A DNA stretch of 64,000 nt from Niveispirillum cyanobacteriorum (lineage in GTDB: Bacteria; Pseudomonadota; Alphaproteobacteria; Azospirillales; Azospirillaceae): assembly GCF_002868735.1 (NCBI RefSeq), contig NZ_CP025611.1, positions 738,501 to 802,500 on the forward strand. Direction: 5' to 3'. Position numbers and translations under genes: made by a program. The notes under the pieces were generated by a model. The model did not search any database and was not told the DNA's origin. It was given only the letters and a program-made list of their open reading frames with translations. Position 1 is the first letter of the stretch. Every line of letters starts with the position of its first letter. Positions 28,004-38,122 of this stretch are shown here, one piece after another.

Positions 28004-29110
28004 TCAGTTCCGCCGCTTGAACCGTGACCCGATCTCGGCCTCTTCGTTTTCATACTGATAACCGAAGGTCTGCTTCTGACGGATCAGGGTGCCGGGATCG
28101 CCCACCGGCACTGTCGGCTGGTAACGCCATGTGCGAACGGCCTTTTCAACCGATGTCGCATATTGCGGGTTACCGGACTTCTCCAGAATCTTGGTTTCCT
28201 TCACCCTGCCATCGGCGGTTGACACCAAGAATTCGATGGTCACCTGACCTGAGACGGAGATGCGGTTGTCCGGTGTGTCCGGCACCTCCCGGAACAGCGG
28301 TTTCACCTCACCCTCCGGCACCGGCAACCCGCGCGTCGCCTCGACCCACTTGTCCTCCGTCACGCTGTCCCCACGCTTGAAGGCCATATAGGCCAGCATG
28401 CCATAGGTGGGGCGCAGAACCGCCTTCACCGCCGCGTCTTCCTGACCAATACCCCTGTCCGCAACGGAGATGAACATGGCCTCGGCCTCATCCTTGCGAC
28501 CGGTTTCCATGGTCAGCAGGGCATGTTCATAATCCACCATCAGGCGGACGACATGATTGGCCGGCACGGCCTGGGCCACGGCGGAGGCGCGATCCAGGTA
28601 CTTGCGGACATCAACGATGTCCATGGCACCCTTCAACTGCCGCGCCTGGGTCAACAGGGCGTTGACATGCCCCACCGATTCCGCGCCGAAATTCTTGGCA
28701 TACAGGTTGATGACCTGATCCTGTGCATCGCGCGCCGCCTCGAAATCCCCGGCACGGATCAGCGCCAGCGACAATTGCTCATGCACGGCGATCAGGGTTC
28801 CATCCTCCGGACCGACATGGCGTTTCAGAGCCACGATGGCTTTGCGGATAGTGCTGGGGGCAGCCCTATCCTTGCCGGTACGCAGGAATATATCGATGGC
28901 ATTCAGCAACAGCCGTTCATGGCTGGCCGCCTTATAGGTGGGGGATTGCTCATAGAGTTCGGCTGCCTGCCAGGCCAGATCGAAGGCCTCGTTCAGCTTG
29001 CCCTCATTCATCATCGCCACGGAGGCCTTGTTCGCCTCCTGCCATGTCATGGCCGATGCCGGCAAGGATGAAAGCAACAGGGCACAGACAGCCAGACTGG
29101 CAATACGCAC
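28004..29110 (-). CDS. Secreted TPR protein with TonB C-terminal domain (paralogue A)
   Basis: 368 residues. A cleavable-looking signal (MRIASLAVCALLLSSLPASA) is followed by helical TPR-like repeats from about residue 22 to 250 (EANKASVAMMNEGKLNEAFDLAWQAAELYEQ and later helices). A TonB_C-like module ends the protein (SGQVTIEFLVSTADGRVKE, then YATSVEKAVRTWRYQP). There is no N-terminal anchor like true TonB, so it cannot couple to ExbBD in the usual way. It is a close paralogue of the gene just upstream at 29226-30293; the pair is a tandem duplication. Function unknown; periplasmic scaffold is inference. Confidence 0.82.
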   Translation of the reverse strand: MRIASLAVCALLLSSLPASAMTWQEANKASVAMMNEGKLNEAFDLAWQAAELYEQSPTYKAASHERLLLNAIDIFLRTGKDRAAPSTIRKAIVALKRHVGPEDGTLIAVHEQLSLALIRAGDFEAARDAQDQVINLYAKNFGAESVGHVNALLTQARQLKGAMDIVDVRKYLDRASAVAQAVPANHVVRLMVDYEHALLTMETGRKDEAEAMFISVADRGIGQEDAAVKAVLRPTYGMLAYMAFKRGDSVTEDKWVEATRGLPVPEGEVKPLFREVPDTPDNRISVSGQVTIEFLVSTADGRVKETKILEKSGNPQYATSVEKAVRTWRYQPTVPVGDPGTLIRQKQTFGYQYENEEAEIGSRFKRRN

Positions 29111-29176
29111 GGAAACCCCCGGAAAGACATTGCGGGCTGCACGATATCTTTCCGAGGGCTGGCATTCAACGCAGTA

Positions 29177-29204
29177 GATTGCATGATTTAAAATTCATGC
29201 AATC
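29177..29204. promoter_or_regulatory. Perfect 10-bp inverted repeat between the TPR-TonB_C paralogues
   Basis: GATTGCATGA (29177-29186), 8 A/T-only bases, then TCATGCAATC (29195-29204). It lies 67-94 bp upstream of the start of paralogue A and just past the stop of paralogue B. No T run follows on the relevant strand, so an operator is as likely as a terminator. Its half-site resembles TTGCAT/ATGCAA seen near 38.1-38.2 kb. Confidence 0.5.
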
Positions 29205-29225
29205 GTATGGTGTGCTTTTGACCTG

Positions 29226-30293
29226 TCAGCTTGCCGCGTTGCTGACGCTCTGCCGCACGGTGACCAGCGATCCGGCTGACCCTTCGGTCGCGGTGGGCTG
29301 GAACCGCCAGTTCAGAATGGACTTGCTCATGACGGATACATATTTCGGATCGCCGGAGCTTTCCAGAACGCGCACTTCCTTGACCTTGCCGTCGGCGGTG
29401 GACACGCGCAGTTCCATGGTGGCGGACCCTGTCAAGCCGCTTTCGATGCTTTCCGGGATGGACCGGAACAGCGGCTGCGGACCGCCGGCATGCTGCGGCA
29501 GGCCACGCGTGGCTTCCACCATGCGGTCCTCGGTCTGCGGATCGCCTTCGCGCTGCGCAATGAAGGCCAGCATGCCATAGGCATCACGGGCCAGGCTGCG
29601 CATGGCGACATTCTCCGATGCCCGCGCCTGCTTCACGATGGAACGCAGTTGCGCGCCGGCAGCACTGTCGCGACCAGCATCAATGGCACCCATGGCCTGC
29701 TCAAACTCCACTTGCAGGCGGATGGGGTGATCGGCAGGCAGGCTCTTCGTCAGACCGTCGATCCGGTCCAGATAGCGCTGGGCCGTGGCCGCATCGCGGG
29801 CCGCCTTGGCAGTACGGACCAGTTCCAGCTGCGCATTCACGCTGCCCACGCTGTCGGCGCCATAGTTCTTTTCATAAAGCGTGGCCACGCGCTCATAGAT
29901 CAGCTTGGCCTTGGCCTTGTCGCCCAGCGCCAGATAGGATTTGGCCAGTTGTTCATTCAGCGCGATGGTTTCCGGTGCCCCCTCGGGCACATGCCGGCCA
30001 ATGGCCGTCAGTGCCTTCTGCAGCATTTCCGGTGTCTTGGCCGGATTCTGGATCTGCAGGAAAATGTCGGCGGCGTTCAGCAGCAGCCGTTCATGGTTGC
30101 TGGGCTTGTAGTTGGGGGCCTTCTCATACAGTTCTGCGGCCTGCCACGCCAAGTCGAAGGCTGGCTGCAACTTGCCTTCCACCATCAACGCCACAGAAGC
30201 CTTGTTGGCTTCCTGCCAGCTGGATGCGGCCTGTACTGGGCCAGCCAGCAATAGCGCGCACGCTGCGACGGGGATCAATTTCGTTGCAAACAT
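29226..30293 (-). CDS. Secreted TPR protein with TonB C-terminal domain (paralogue B)
   Basis: 355 residues from an ATG at 30293 preceded by AGGAGG; the frame is open to 30749 but that part is not protein-like. The signal peptide (LIPVAACALLLAGPVQAA) is followed by helical repeats nearly parallel to paralogue A, including EANKASVALMVEGKLQPAFDLAWQAAELYEK. The C-terminal TonB_C-like fold shows GSATMELRVSTADGKVKEVRV and SKSILNWRFQP. A 6-bp inverted repeat (GTTGCA-AACA-TGCAAC, 30283-30298) spans the start codon and could influence translation or bind a regulator. Confidence 0.83.
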   Translation of the reverse strand: MFATKLIPVAACALLLAGPVQAASSWQEANKASVALMVEGKLQPAFDLAWQAAELYEKAPNYKPSNHERLLLNAADIFLQIQNPAKTPEMLQKALTAIGRHVPEGAPETIALNEQLAKSYLALGDKAKAKLIYERVATLYEKNYGADSVGSVNAQLELVRTAKAARDAATAQRYLDRIDGLTKSLPADHPIRLQVEFEQAMGAIDAGRDSAAGAQLRSIVKQARASENVAMRSLARDAYGMLAFIAQREGDPQTEDRMVEATRGLPQHAGGPQPLFRSIPESIESGLTGSATMELRVSTADGKVKEVRVLESSGDPKYVSVMSKSILNWRFQPTATEGSAGSLVTVRQSVSNAAS

Positions 30294-30754
30294 GCAACCT
30301 CCTGGGAATGTCAAGTAAAAAGTTAAATGTAACTTACGATGCTTTGCATCTCCGCTCAAGCGGGGAAAGTTTGGCTCGTGCAATGTTTCTGCCTTTGCGT
30401 TCGCCCTGCGTCGCGCGCTGCCCAGCCTTGTGATGGGGCTGCACGGATTTCGCTGGTGCAACAGCGTGGTTTCCGTCATGGTCCGTGCCGTAACCGAGTG
30501 GCTGTGGGGCCCCCGGTGGCCACCCATGCCACCAACAAGATACGCCCCGAATGATGAGAGTCGGGTCGTGTCGCTGCCCATCGCCCTGATGGTGCCGCCC
30601 TTCGCTTTCCGAACCAGCAGAAGCCGCTCCGAAGCGCAACCGCCAGCGCCGGGATGACCCGACGTTTGGCATCCCTTGCGCTCCAACCCGCGTCCGGACC
30701 CGTGAAGGGCCGGCGGTGCGGAGCGTTTGGCTTTGTCCGAAGAAAGCACGTTCC
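30294..30754 (+). promoter_or_regulatory. Long leader / divergent intergenic region before the DEAD-box helicase
   Basis: About 460 bp without a supported gene. The left end must carry the promoter of paralogue B, including an AT-rich stretch near 30310-30340. The rest is GC-rich and leads to the helicase. Open frames exist on both strands but lack ribosome sites and have arginine/proline-biased composition typical of chance frames. The structured-looking segment near 30500-30540 (GGGGCCCCC followed by GGTGGCCACC) could fold. RNA helicase genes often have long regulated leaders, so this one may be post-transcriptionally controlled. Confidence 0.4.
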
Positions 30755-32533
30755 TTGACCATTACCTTTTCCGATCTCGCTCTTCCCGCTTCCCTGATGC
30801 AGGCCGTGGCCGAGCTGGGCTATGTCAACCCGACCCCGATCCAGGCGCAGGCCATTCCCGCCGCGCTGGAGGGCCAGGATGTCGTGGCATCCGCCAACAC
30901 CGGCACCGGCAAGACCGCGGCGTTCGTGCTGCCGGCGTTGGCCCGTATCGCCGCGTCGGAGCGTCAGGCCGGTTCCTGGGGCCCGCGCGTCCTGGTGCTG
31001 ACCCCGACCCGTGAACTGGCCAGCCAGGTGCTGGAGCAGGTTCGCCTTCTGTCCAAGTTCGGTCGTATCCAGACGGGCACCGTGCTGGGCGGCATGCCCT
31101 ATCGCGCCCAGATCGAAATGCTGCGCCGCCGCGCCGACCTGATCGTCGCCACGCCCGGCCGCCTGATCGACCATCTGGAAAACGGCAAGGTTGATCTGTC
31201 CTGCATCGAAATGCTGGTGCTGGACGAAGCCGACCGCATGCTGGACATGGGCTTCCGCGACGCGGTGGAGCAGATTGCCGGCGCCTGCCCCGAAGGCCGC
31301 CAGACCCTGCTGTTCACCGCCACGCTGGACCGTACCGCTGAAAAGCTGGCTGCCAGCCTGACCAAGAACCCGGTGCGGGTCGATGTGGCCGGCAAGGCCG
31401 TCACCAACACCTCCATCGAGCAGCGCTGGCTGCGCGCCGACGGGCTGGACCACAAGCACAAGCTGCTGGCCCGCCTGCTGGAGGATGAGGCCTTCGGCAA
31501 GGGCATCATCTTCATGGCCACCAAGGCCGATTGCGATGTGATGGCCGACCGCCTGTCCGAACAGGGCCATCGCGCCATGCCGCTGCATGGCGACATGCAG
31601 CAGCGCGAGCGTAACCGCGTGGTGCAGTGGCTGCGCGACAGCCGCATCAATGTGCTGGTCGCCACCGACGTTGCCGCCCGCGGCATCGATATTTCCGATC
31701 TGTCCCACGTCATCAATTTCGACCTACCCCGCGTGGCCGAAGATTACGTGCACCGTATCGGCCGTACCGGCCGGGCCGGCGCCACAGGCGTGTCCTACAG
31801 CCTGTTCACCCGCCATGACCGCAACCTGGTCCGCGCGATTGAGCAGTACACCGGCCAGCCGCATATCCAGACCACCCTGCCGGGCCTGGAGCCGATGCCC
31901 GAGCCGGAGCGCAGCAAGTTCCGTCCCGGCGGTTCCGGTCCCAAGCCCTATGGCGCCCGCAGCAACCAGGCTGGCAAGCCCTATGGCAACAAGGGCGGCT
32001 ATGGCGGCCAGCGCCGCGAAGGCGGCTGGGGCGGTGAGCGTCGTGACGGTGGCTATCAAGGCGGTGGTGAACGTCGTGACGGCTTCCAGGGCGGTGAGCG
32101 CCGTGAAGGCGGTTTCCGCGCTGAACGCCAGGATGGCGGTTACCAGGGCGGCGAACAGCGCTCGCAGAGCGAGCGTCTGGGCGGCTGGCAGGGCGAACGC
32201 CGCGAAGGCGGCTTCCAGGGTGAGCGTCGTGAACGCCGCGACTTCCAGGGCGAAGGCCAGCATCAGGGCGGCGAGCGCCCGCAGCGCGCCTGGACCCCGG
32301 ACACCACCCCCGTCGCTGGTGAGGGCCGTGGCCCCCACCCCCACAAGGCCAACCCCTACAAGCCCCATGCCGGCAAGGGCCGTCCCCATGGCCATGGCGG
32401 CGAAGGCCGCGCTGACTTCCGCGACGCGGGCCAGGGCGGTGAAAAGCGCCGCGAATTCCGCGGCGAACGCCAGGGTGAAGCCCGCGCCGAGGGTGGCAAC
32501 GCCCCCACGCGTCGCCCCTTCCGCCAGGGTTGA
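30755..32533 (+). CDS. DEAD-box RNA helicase with RGG-like tail (RhlE type)
   Basis: About 592 residues from TTG (MTITFSDLALP fits the family start); an in-frame GTG at 30716 with AAGGG upstream is possible. All helicase motifs are present: PTPIQAQAIP (Q motif), ANTGTGKTAAF, PTRELASQV, TPGRLIDH, LDEADRMLDMGF, FTATLD (SAT-like variant), DVAARGIDI and HRIGRTGRAG. From about residue 380 a tail of repeated R-R-E/D-G-G-F/Y/W-Q-G-G units is disordered and RNA-binding in character. It probably remodels rRNA or mRNA structure, often cold-induced in relatives. A strong terminator follows. Confidence 0.94.
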   Translation: MTITFSDLALPASLMQAVAELGYVNPTPIQAQAIPAALEGQDVVASANTGTGKTAAFVLPALARIAASERQAGSWGPRVLVLTPTRELASQVLEQVRLLSKFGRIQTGTVLGGMPYRAQIEMLRRRADLIVATPGRLIDHLENGKVDLSCIEMLVLDEADRMLDMGFRDAVEQIAGACPEGRQTLLFTATLDRTAEKLAASLTKNPVRVDVAGKAVTNTSIEQRWLRADGLDHKHKLLARLLEDEAFGKGIIFMATKADCDVMADRLSEQGHRAMPLHGDMQQRERNRVVQWLRDSRINVLVATDVAARGIDISDLSHVINFDLPRVAEDYVHRIGRTGRAGATGVSYSLFTRHDRNLVRAIEQYTGQPHIQTTLPGLEPMPEPERSKFRPGGSGPKPYGARSNQAGKPYGNKGGYGGQRREGGWGGERRDGGYQGGGERRDGFQGGERREGGFRAERQDGGYQGGEQRSQSERLGGWQGERREGGFQGERRERRDFQGEGQHQGGERPQRAWTPDTTPVAGEGRGPHPHKANPYKPHAGKGRPHGHGGEGRADFRDAGQGGEKRREFRGERQGEARAEGGNAPTRRPFRQG

Positions 32534-32577
32534 TGCAAGGGCTTCCCTGTCTCACCATCTCTGCTATTCAAATGCAA

Positions 32578-32613
32578 ACGCCCCCATCCGGACCGGATGG
32601 GGGCGTTTTGTTT
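32578..32613 (+). terminator. Strong terminator after the helicase gene
   Basis: ACGCCCCCATCCG (32578-32590) pairs perfectly over 13 bp with CGGATGGGGGCGT (32594-32606), loop GAC, followed by TTTTGTTT. It is one of the strongest intrinsic terminators in the window and marks the left boundary of the AT-richer cassette. Confidence 0.92.
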
Positions 32614-32753
32614 GGGCGGCTCTCGCGTGAAATGTATTGTGGTCGGCAGATACCGGTGAACGGTGACGCTTGCCTGTGCATCATATTGAAACAAGTGGCA
32701 AAATCGGTATGATTCTGTATTGATTGTGACGTGTAATCCCTTAAAGGGCTCAA

Positions 32754-33647
32754 ATGTCCAAAATACTCCTAATCGGCGGTTCCGGATATATTGGGACATT
32801 TTTGTTACCGCGCCTTATTGCGCGGGGGTTCTGCGTCGATGTGTGTGACATGGGGCTACGTGGTCATCCGCCTGGTCCGGTCCGCTATCCTTTTCCATAT
32901 GCACAACTTACGGCCCAGGATCTGGAGCCATACGCGAATGTCCTGTGGTTCGCCGGTCATTCCAGCGTCATGACAGCGATCAACGATCCCTGGGGTGCAT
33001 TGCTCAACAATTGCCTTGAATTGGTGGCGTTGCGATCAAAACTGCCGCCGGATTCAAGGTTGATCTATGCCAGTTCAGCAAGCCTCTATTCAGCAGCCGT
33101 CAGTGATCAAGGGCCGGATTTGCCGCTTTCGCGTGAGGATCGCGATCTTGTTGTTAATATTAACGCTTATGATATGTCTAAATTTGTCTTTGACTATATT
33201 GCCAAGGGATTTCTGAAGAATTTCATTGGGCTGCGTTTGGGAACAGTTTCTGGCTGCTCGCCGAATATGCGCCCTGAATTGCTGTTCAATGCCATGAATA
33301 TCTCGGCGCTGAAGGAACGGCGTGTCCGTGTCGCCAACCCGCATGCGTTTCGCAGCATCCTGTTTCTCGACGATCTTTTTGCAGCAGTTCATGCATGCCT
33401 GTTACGTCCCGCGCTTCAGGACGGCTTCATCAATCTGGCAAGTGCAACCATGACTGTCGGAGATCTGGGGGGGCAGATCGCTGAATTTCATGGAGCAGCG
33501 ATTGAGATGATGCCATCGTCGCCGACTTATTCCTTCAAGCTTGATACAAGTAAGGCGCAGGAACAACTCGGCATTATGTTCGACGGTGACATTGCAAAAC
33601 GATGCGTCCAGTTTACTGCTGAAATGATACCGGCTCGCCCGGTTTAG
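32754..33647 (+). CDS. NAD-dependent epimerase/dehydratase (SDR)
   Basis: 297 residues of the extended short-chain dehydrogenase family. The nucleotide-binding motif is IGGSGYIGTFLLPRL at the N-terminus. The catalytic pair is YDMSK with a serine in YASSASLYS. Such enzymes act on nucleotide-activated sugars, for example epimerising or dehydrating UDP/dTDP-sugars; the exact reaction cannot be told. Base composition is visibly more AT-rich than flanking genes, with codons such as TTA, ATA and AAT, suggesting acquisition by transfer. It is the first gene of a three-gene cassette. Confidence 0.82.
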   Translation: MSKILLIGGSGYIGTFLLPRLIARGFCVDVCDMGLRGHPPGPVRYPFPYAQLTAQDLEPYANVLWFAGHSSVMTAINDPWGALLNNCLELVALRSKLPPDSRLIYASSASLYSAAVSDQGPDLPLSREDRDLVVNINAYDMSKFVFDYIAKGFLKNFIGLRLGTVSGCSPNMRPELLFNAMNISALKERRVRVANPHAFRSILFLDDLFAAVHACLLRPALQDGFINLASATMTVGDLGGQIAEFHGAAIEMMPSSPTYSFKLDTSKAQEQLGIMFDGDIAKRCVQFTAEMIPARPV

Positions 33648-33669
33648 CTTTTGCGCCTGTGAGGATGGA

Positions 33670-34890
33670 ATGCGTTGTCTTGCCTGCGACAGCAAAAATA
33701 TTGCTCCGGCACTTGATTTGGGGCAACAGCCGTTGGCCAATCACCTGCTTAAACACGCTGATGAGCCGTTCACCATCCATCCGCTGGGACTGGTTTATTG
33801 TCAGGAATGTGGTCACGGGCAGTTGTCCCATTTCGTCCCACCTGAAGATCTCTTCGTGGATTATCTCTACGCAAGCGGCACCAGTGGCTCATTAGGCCGG
33901 TATTTCGATTGGTTTTGTGACCGCGCCGCGGCCGAATTCGCGGCGTCAGACAGCGACGTGCTGGAGGTGGCATGCAATGATGGATCGCTCCTAGCCCGCC
34001 TCGCAGACCGGGGTTTCAGAACCCTTGGCGTCGATCCAGCGGCCAATCTGGCAGAGGAGGGGAGGAAAAACGGGCTGGAGATCGTGACCGCGTTCTGGCC
34101 GTGCCCGAAACTGATTGGCGACCGCAAGTTCGATTTGATTATCGGTATGAATGTGTTGGCGCATACGCCGACCCCGTTCGCCTTCCTTCAGGGTGTTGAA
34201 CAAGCATTGAAGGATGATGGCCTCTGCGTCATTCAGACATCGCAGGCTAAAATGCTGATCAATGGTGAATTCGACACCATCTATCATGAGCATTTTTCCT
34301 TCTTTACTCCACATTCCATGGAAGTATTGGCAAAGCGGGCTGGCCTTGAAGTTCGGGCCGTCGATTTGGTCGATGTGCACGGAACCAGTTTTGCGTTCGT
34401 GTTGGCTAAGCCCGGATGCACCCGGGATGCTGCACGGCTGCTGGCGTCCGGTGCCTATATGGTGGAGCATGGTCAGCCGTTGGGACCGGTTGCCGGCACG
34501 ATTACCGGCTCGGTCCAGCAGTACAAGGCGTTTGCTGATGCGGCGCATGCCCGTATGGCACGGATTCGTGATATCGTTCTTGCGCACAGGCAGGAAGGTG
34601 GAGAAGTCTGCTTTGTCGGTGCCGCAGCAAAGGCGATCACCTTTATGCACGCGGCGGGTATTCGACCGGATCATCTGTATGACGAGGCACCTTTGAAAAT
34701 TGGGCGCACGGTTCCAGGCATTGATCGTGTCATCAAGCCACTCACGGCCATCATTGAAGCCAGAAATCCACTCGTCGTCATTTCTGCATGGAATTTTTGG
34801 GAAGAGCTGTCGATGAAGGTCAAGAGGATCGCCGGGCAGAAGAACATGAAGTTCCTGGTTCATTTTCCGGAGGTCAGGGAGTATAAATGA
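33670..34890 (+). CDS. Zinc-binding NDP-sugar C-methyltransferase-like protein
   Basis: 406 residues with the three-part layout of sugar C-methyltransferases. An N-terminal zinc ribbon has CLAC and CQEC. The SAM domain shows VLEVACNDGSLLARL and LIIGMNVLAHTPTP, then the active-site segment YHEHFSFFTPHSM. The C-terminal Rossmann-like domain (GEVCFVGAAAKAITFMHAAGI) completes the family. Known relatives such as TylC3/TcaB9 methylate C-3 of dTDP-keto-deoxysugars to make branched sugars. The substrate here is inferred only. The stop overlaps the next start by four bases (ATGA). Confidence 0.87.
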   Translation: MRCLACDSKNIAPALDLGQQPLANHLLKHADEPFTIHPLGLVYCQECGHGQLSHFVPPEDLFVDYLYASGTSGSLGRYFDWFCDRAAAEFAASDSDVLEVACNDGSLLARLADRGFRTLGVDPAANLAEEGRKNGLEIVTAFWPCPKLIGDRKFDLIIGMNVLAHTPTPFAFLQGVEQALKDDGLCVIQTSQAKMLINGEFDTIYHEHFSFFTPHSMEVLAKRAGLEVRAVDLVDVHGTSFAFVLAKPGCTRDAARLLASGAYMVEHGQPLGPVAGTITGSVQQYKAFADAAHARMARIRDIVLAHRQEGGEVCFVGAAAKAITFMHAAGIRPDHLYDEAPLKIGRTVPGIDRVIKPLTAIIEARNPLVVISAWNFWEELSMKVKRIAGQKNMKFLVHFPEVREYK

Positions 34891-35630
34891 GAACGCTGAT
34901 ATCCCATTTTTATAATGAAGAGTATCTTTTGCCGTGGTGGCTGAAGCATCATGTAGAGATGTTTGACCAGGGCATTCTCATTGATTACAGTTCGACCGAT
35001 AATTCAATAGATATCTGTCGAACGCTGGCCCCGCATTGGCGTGTCGTGCGTTCACGGAATATTCAGTTTGACGCCATCGCCATCGATTTTGAAGTCCAGC
35101 AGTATGAAGCCGGACTGCCGGGCTGGAAGCTTGTGTTGAATACGACAGAGTTCCTTGTGGGGGTTAACTTTCCGCATTTGGAGGAACTCATCAAGCAACA
35201 GCAATTGACCGGCTGTTACTTCGAAAGCGCCGTGATGGTGGACCCATTTCCGGATCAGGTGCCGGTCCACCATTTGCCGCTTGTTGAACAGAAGTTTCAT
35301 GGCTACATGAACACGGACCCTGCCAATAATCATGGCCGCCTGTACCATCGTGGCATGATTGGCGCGTACATGCCGGGGCGTCACCAGTCACACTTGCCGC
35401 ATCTGGCTAAGGCCAATGGGCTGGGAACAGTCTTTTGGTATTCAATGTCGCCGTGGTGTGAGCCTTTCCAACGTCGCAAGCTGCAGATCAAGACACGTCT
35501 TTCGGATCATGATCAACGGGCGAATTGGGGTAATCACCATCTGATTGATGCTGATGGTCTCAATCAGAAATGGGCCAGCCAAGTGCCCAATGCAGTCGAT
35601 CTCAGCCATCTTGTGAGGCAGGGTCTGTAG
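34887..35630 (+). CDS. Family-2-like glycosyltransferase
   Basis: 247 residues beginning MRTLISHFYNEEYLLPWWLKHH, the start pattern of the Glyco_tranf_2_4 group. DYSSTDNSIDICRTL stands where the first nucleotide-sugar-binding loop occurs. No membrane segment is present. It shares AT-rich composition and operon structure with the epimerase and methyltransferase, so it may attach the modified sugar to a glycan or protein. Acceptor unknown. The gene ends about 120 bp before prfC, where base composition returns to the chromosomal norm. Confidence 0.8.
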   Translation: MRTLISHFYNEEYLLPWWLKHHVEMFDQGILIDYSSTDNSIDICRTLAPHWRVVRSRNIQFDAIAIDFEVQQYEAGLPGWKLVLNTTEFLVGVNFPHLEELIKQQQLTGCYFESAVMVDPFPDQVPVHHLPLVEQKFHGYMNTDPANNHGRLYHRGMIGAYMPGRHQSHLPHLAKANGLGTVFWYSMSPWCEPFQRRKLQIKTRLSDHDQRANWGNHHLIDADGLNQKWASQVPNAVDLSHLVRQGL

Positions 35631-35748
35631 ACCTCAATCGATAAGGTGGCGCTATCACGGGTCGCCTGCAAAAGATTCCAACCTGTTTTGGCGTGATTTG
35701 AGCTATTGAGGGCGTGCTCCGTTTCTGGTCGTCTAGAGTGTTGCCCCC

Positions 35749-37365
<1,617 letters not shown>

Positions 37366-37389
37366 CCGGGCCGCCACCTGTCCGCGCGG

Positions 37390-37467
37390 CTAAATCACGC
37401 CAACCAGATACAGAATGATGATGACGGGGATCGGGATGCCGAGGACCCAAAGCAGAATGCCGCGCAT
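37390..37467 (-). CDS. 25-aa hydrophobic membrane microprotein
   Basis: A 26-codon frame with AGAGGAGGGG directly upstream of its ATG, an excellent ribosome site. The peptide starts MRGILLWVLGIPIPV and is almost entirely hydrophobic: one transmembrane helix with a conserved-looking Gly-Ile-Pro-Ile-Pro bend. I recall near-identical tiny proteins in other proteobacteria, usually unannotated; this memory is not checked. Function unknown. Confidence 0.65.
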   Translation of the reverse strand: MRGILLWVLGIPIPVIIILYLVGVI

Positions 37468-37532
37468 ATTCCCCTCCTCTGACCATGCGGTTCATGGAGA
37501 GGGAACGGCGTTACGGTGCGGATGGTTCCGTC

Positions 37533-38009
37533 TTACCGGGCCGCAATCGCCACCGTGATCGTGTCGGCATAGGTGCCGGCGATGGCCTGCGGGTTGGCGG
37601 GGATGTTGACCTTGAAGCTTTTGGTGGACACCGTCTTCTTGGCGCTGGTCCGCGTCAGGACGACGGGGTTGGCCAGCGACTTCACGCCCGAATTGTCATA
37701 CTGCACCGTATAGGCGGCGCGTGCGCCGGTGGCATTGACCAGGGCGCCGGCATTGGCGGATGAGATGGTGACGGTAAAGCCGTTTCCACGGTTGCACTTT
37801 TCACCCACAGTGCCGATGGTCAGATTGCTGGTGCCTTTGATCAGGTCGACGCTGCTGGTGTTTGTCTGATTGATCTGCACGAAGCAGATAGTTTCCATGG
37901 TGCCACGCAGGCCAATGCTGCCGTTGGACTGCGCCAGTGCCGGAAGGGCACTGGAAGCCAAAAGCAGGGTGGCGGCAAATGCCGCGCATGCGTGGTCTTT
38001 GCGGACCAT
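37533..38009 (-). CDS. Secreted spore-coat-U-like beta-sandwich protein
   Basis: 158 residues. A signal peptide (AAFAATLLLASSALPALAQ) is followed by a small beta-rich domain with two cysteines (TICFVQ and EKCNRG), and ends with the strand-like pattern AGTYADTITVAIAAR. This pattern (G.Y.D.ITV) is characteristic of spore coat U/CsuA-type and fimbrial subunits. No chaperone or usher gene is adjacent, so it may be a free secreted protein or an orphan pilin-like subunit. The frame upstream of 38009 is open but not protein-like. The promoter region is shared with the 3-keto-sugar operon. Confidence 0.72.
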   Translation of the reverse strand: MVRKDHACAAFAATLLLASSALPALAQSNGSIGLRGTMETICFVQINQTNTSSVDLIKGTSNLTIGTVGEKCNRGNGFTVTISSANAGALVNATGARAAYTVQYDNSGVKSLANPVVLTRTSAKKTVSTKSFKVNIPANPQAIAGTYADTITVAIAAR

Positions 38010-38122
38010 GTGACAACCTCGGTTCTGGCCTTGGGGCCTTTGAATGCCGGCTGGTGCCGGTCGTTCCTGTACCAAAGCAAGACTGATTCCAGGCAGTGCC
38101 GGGCCACAATGTAAGGTTTTCG

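Noticed and set aside
30334-30762. Minus-strand frame in the helicase leader
   Set aside because: No ribosome site, Arg/Gly/Pro-biased sequence and overlap with the helicase start.
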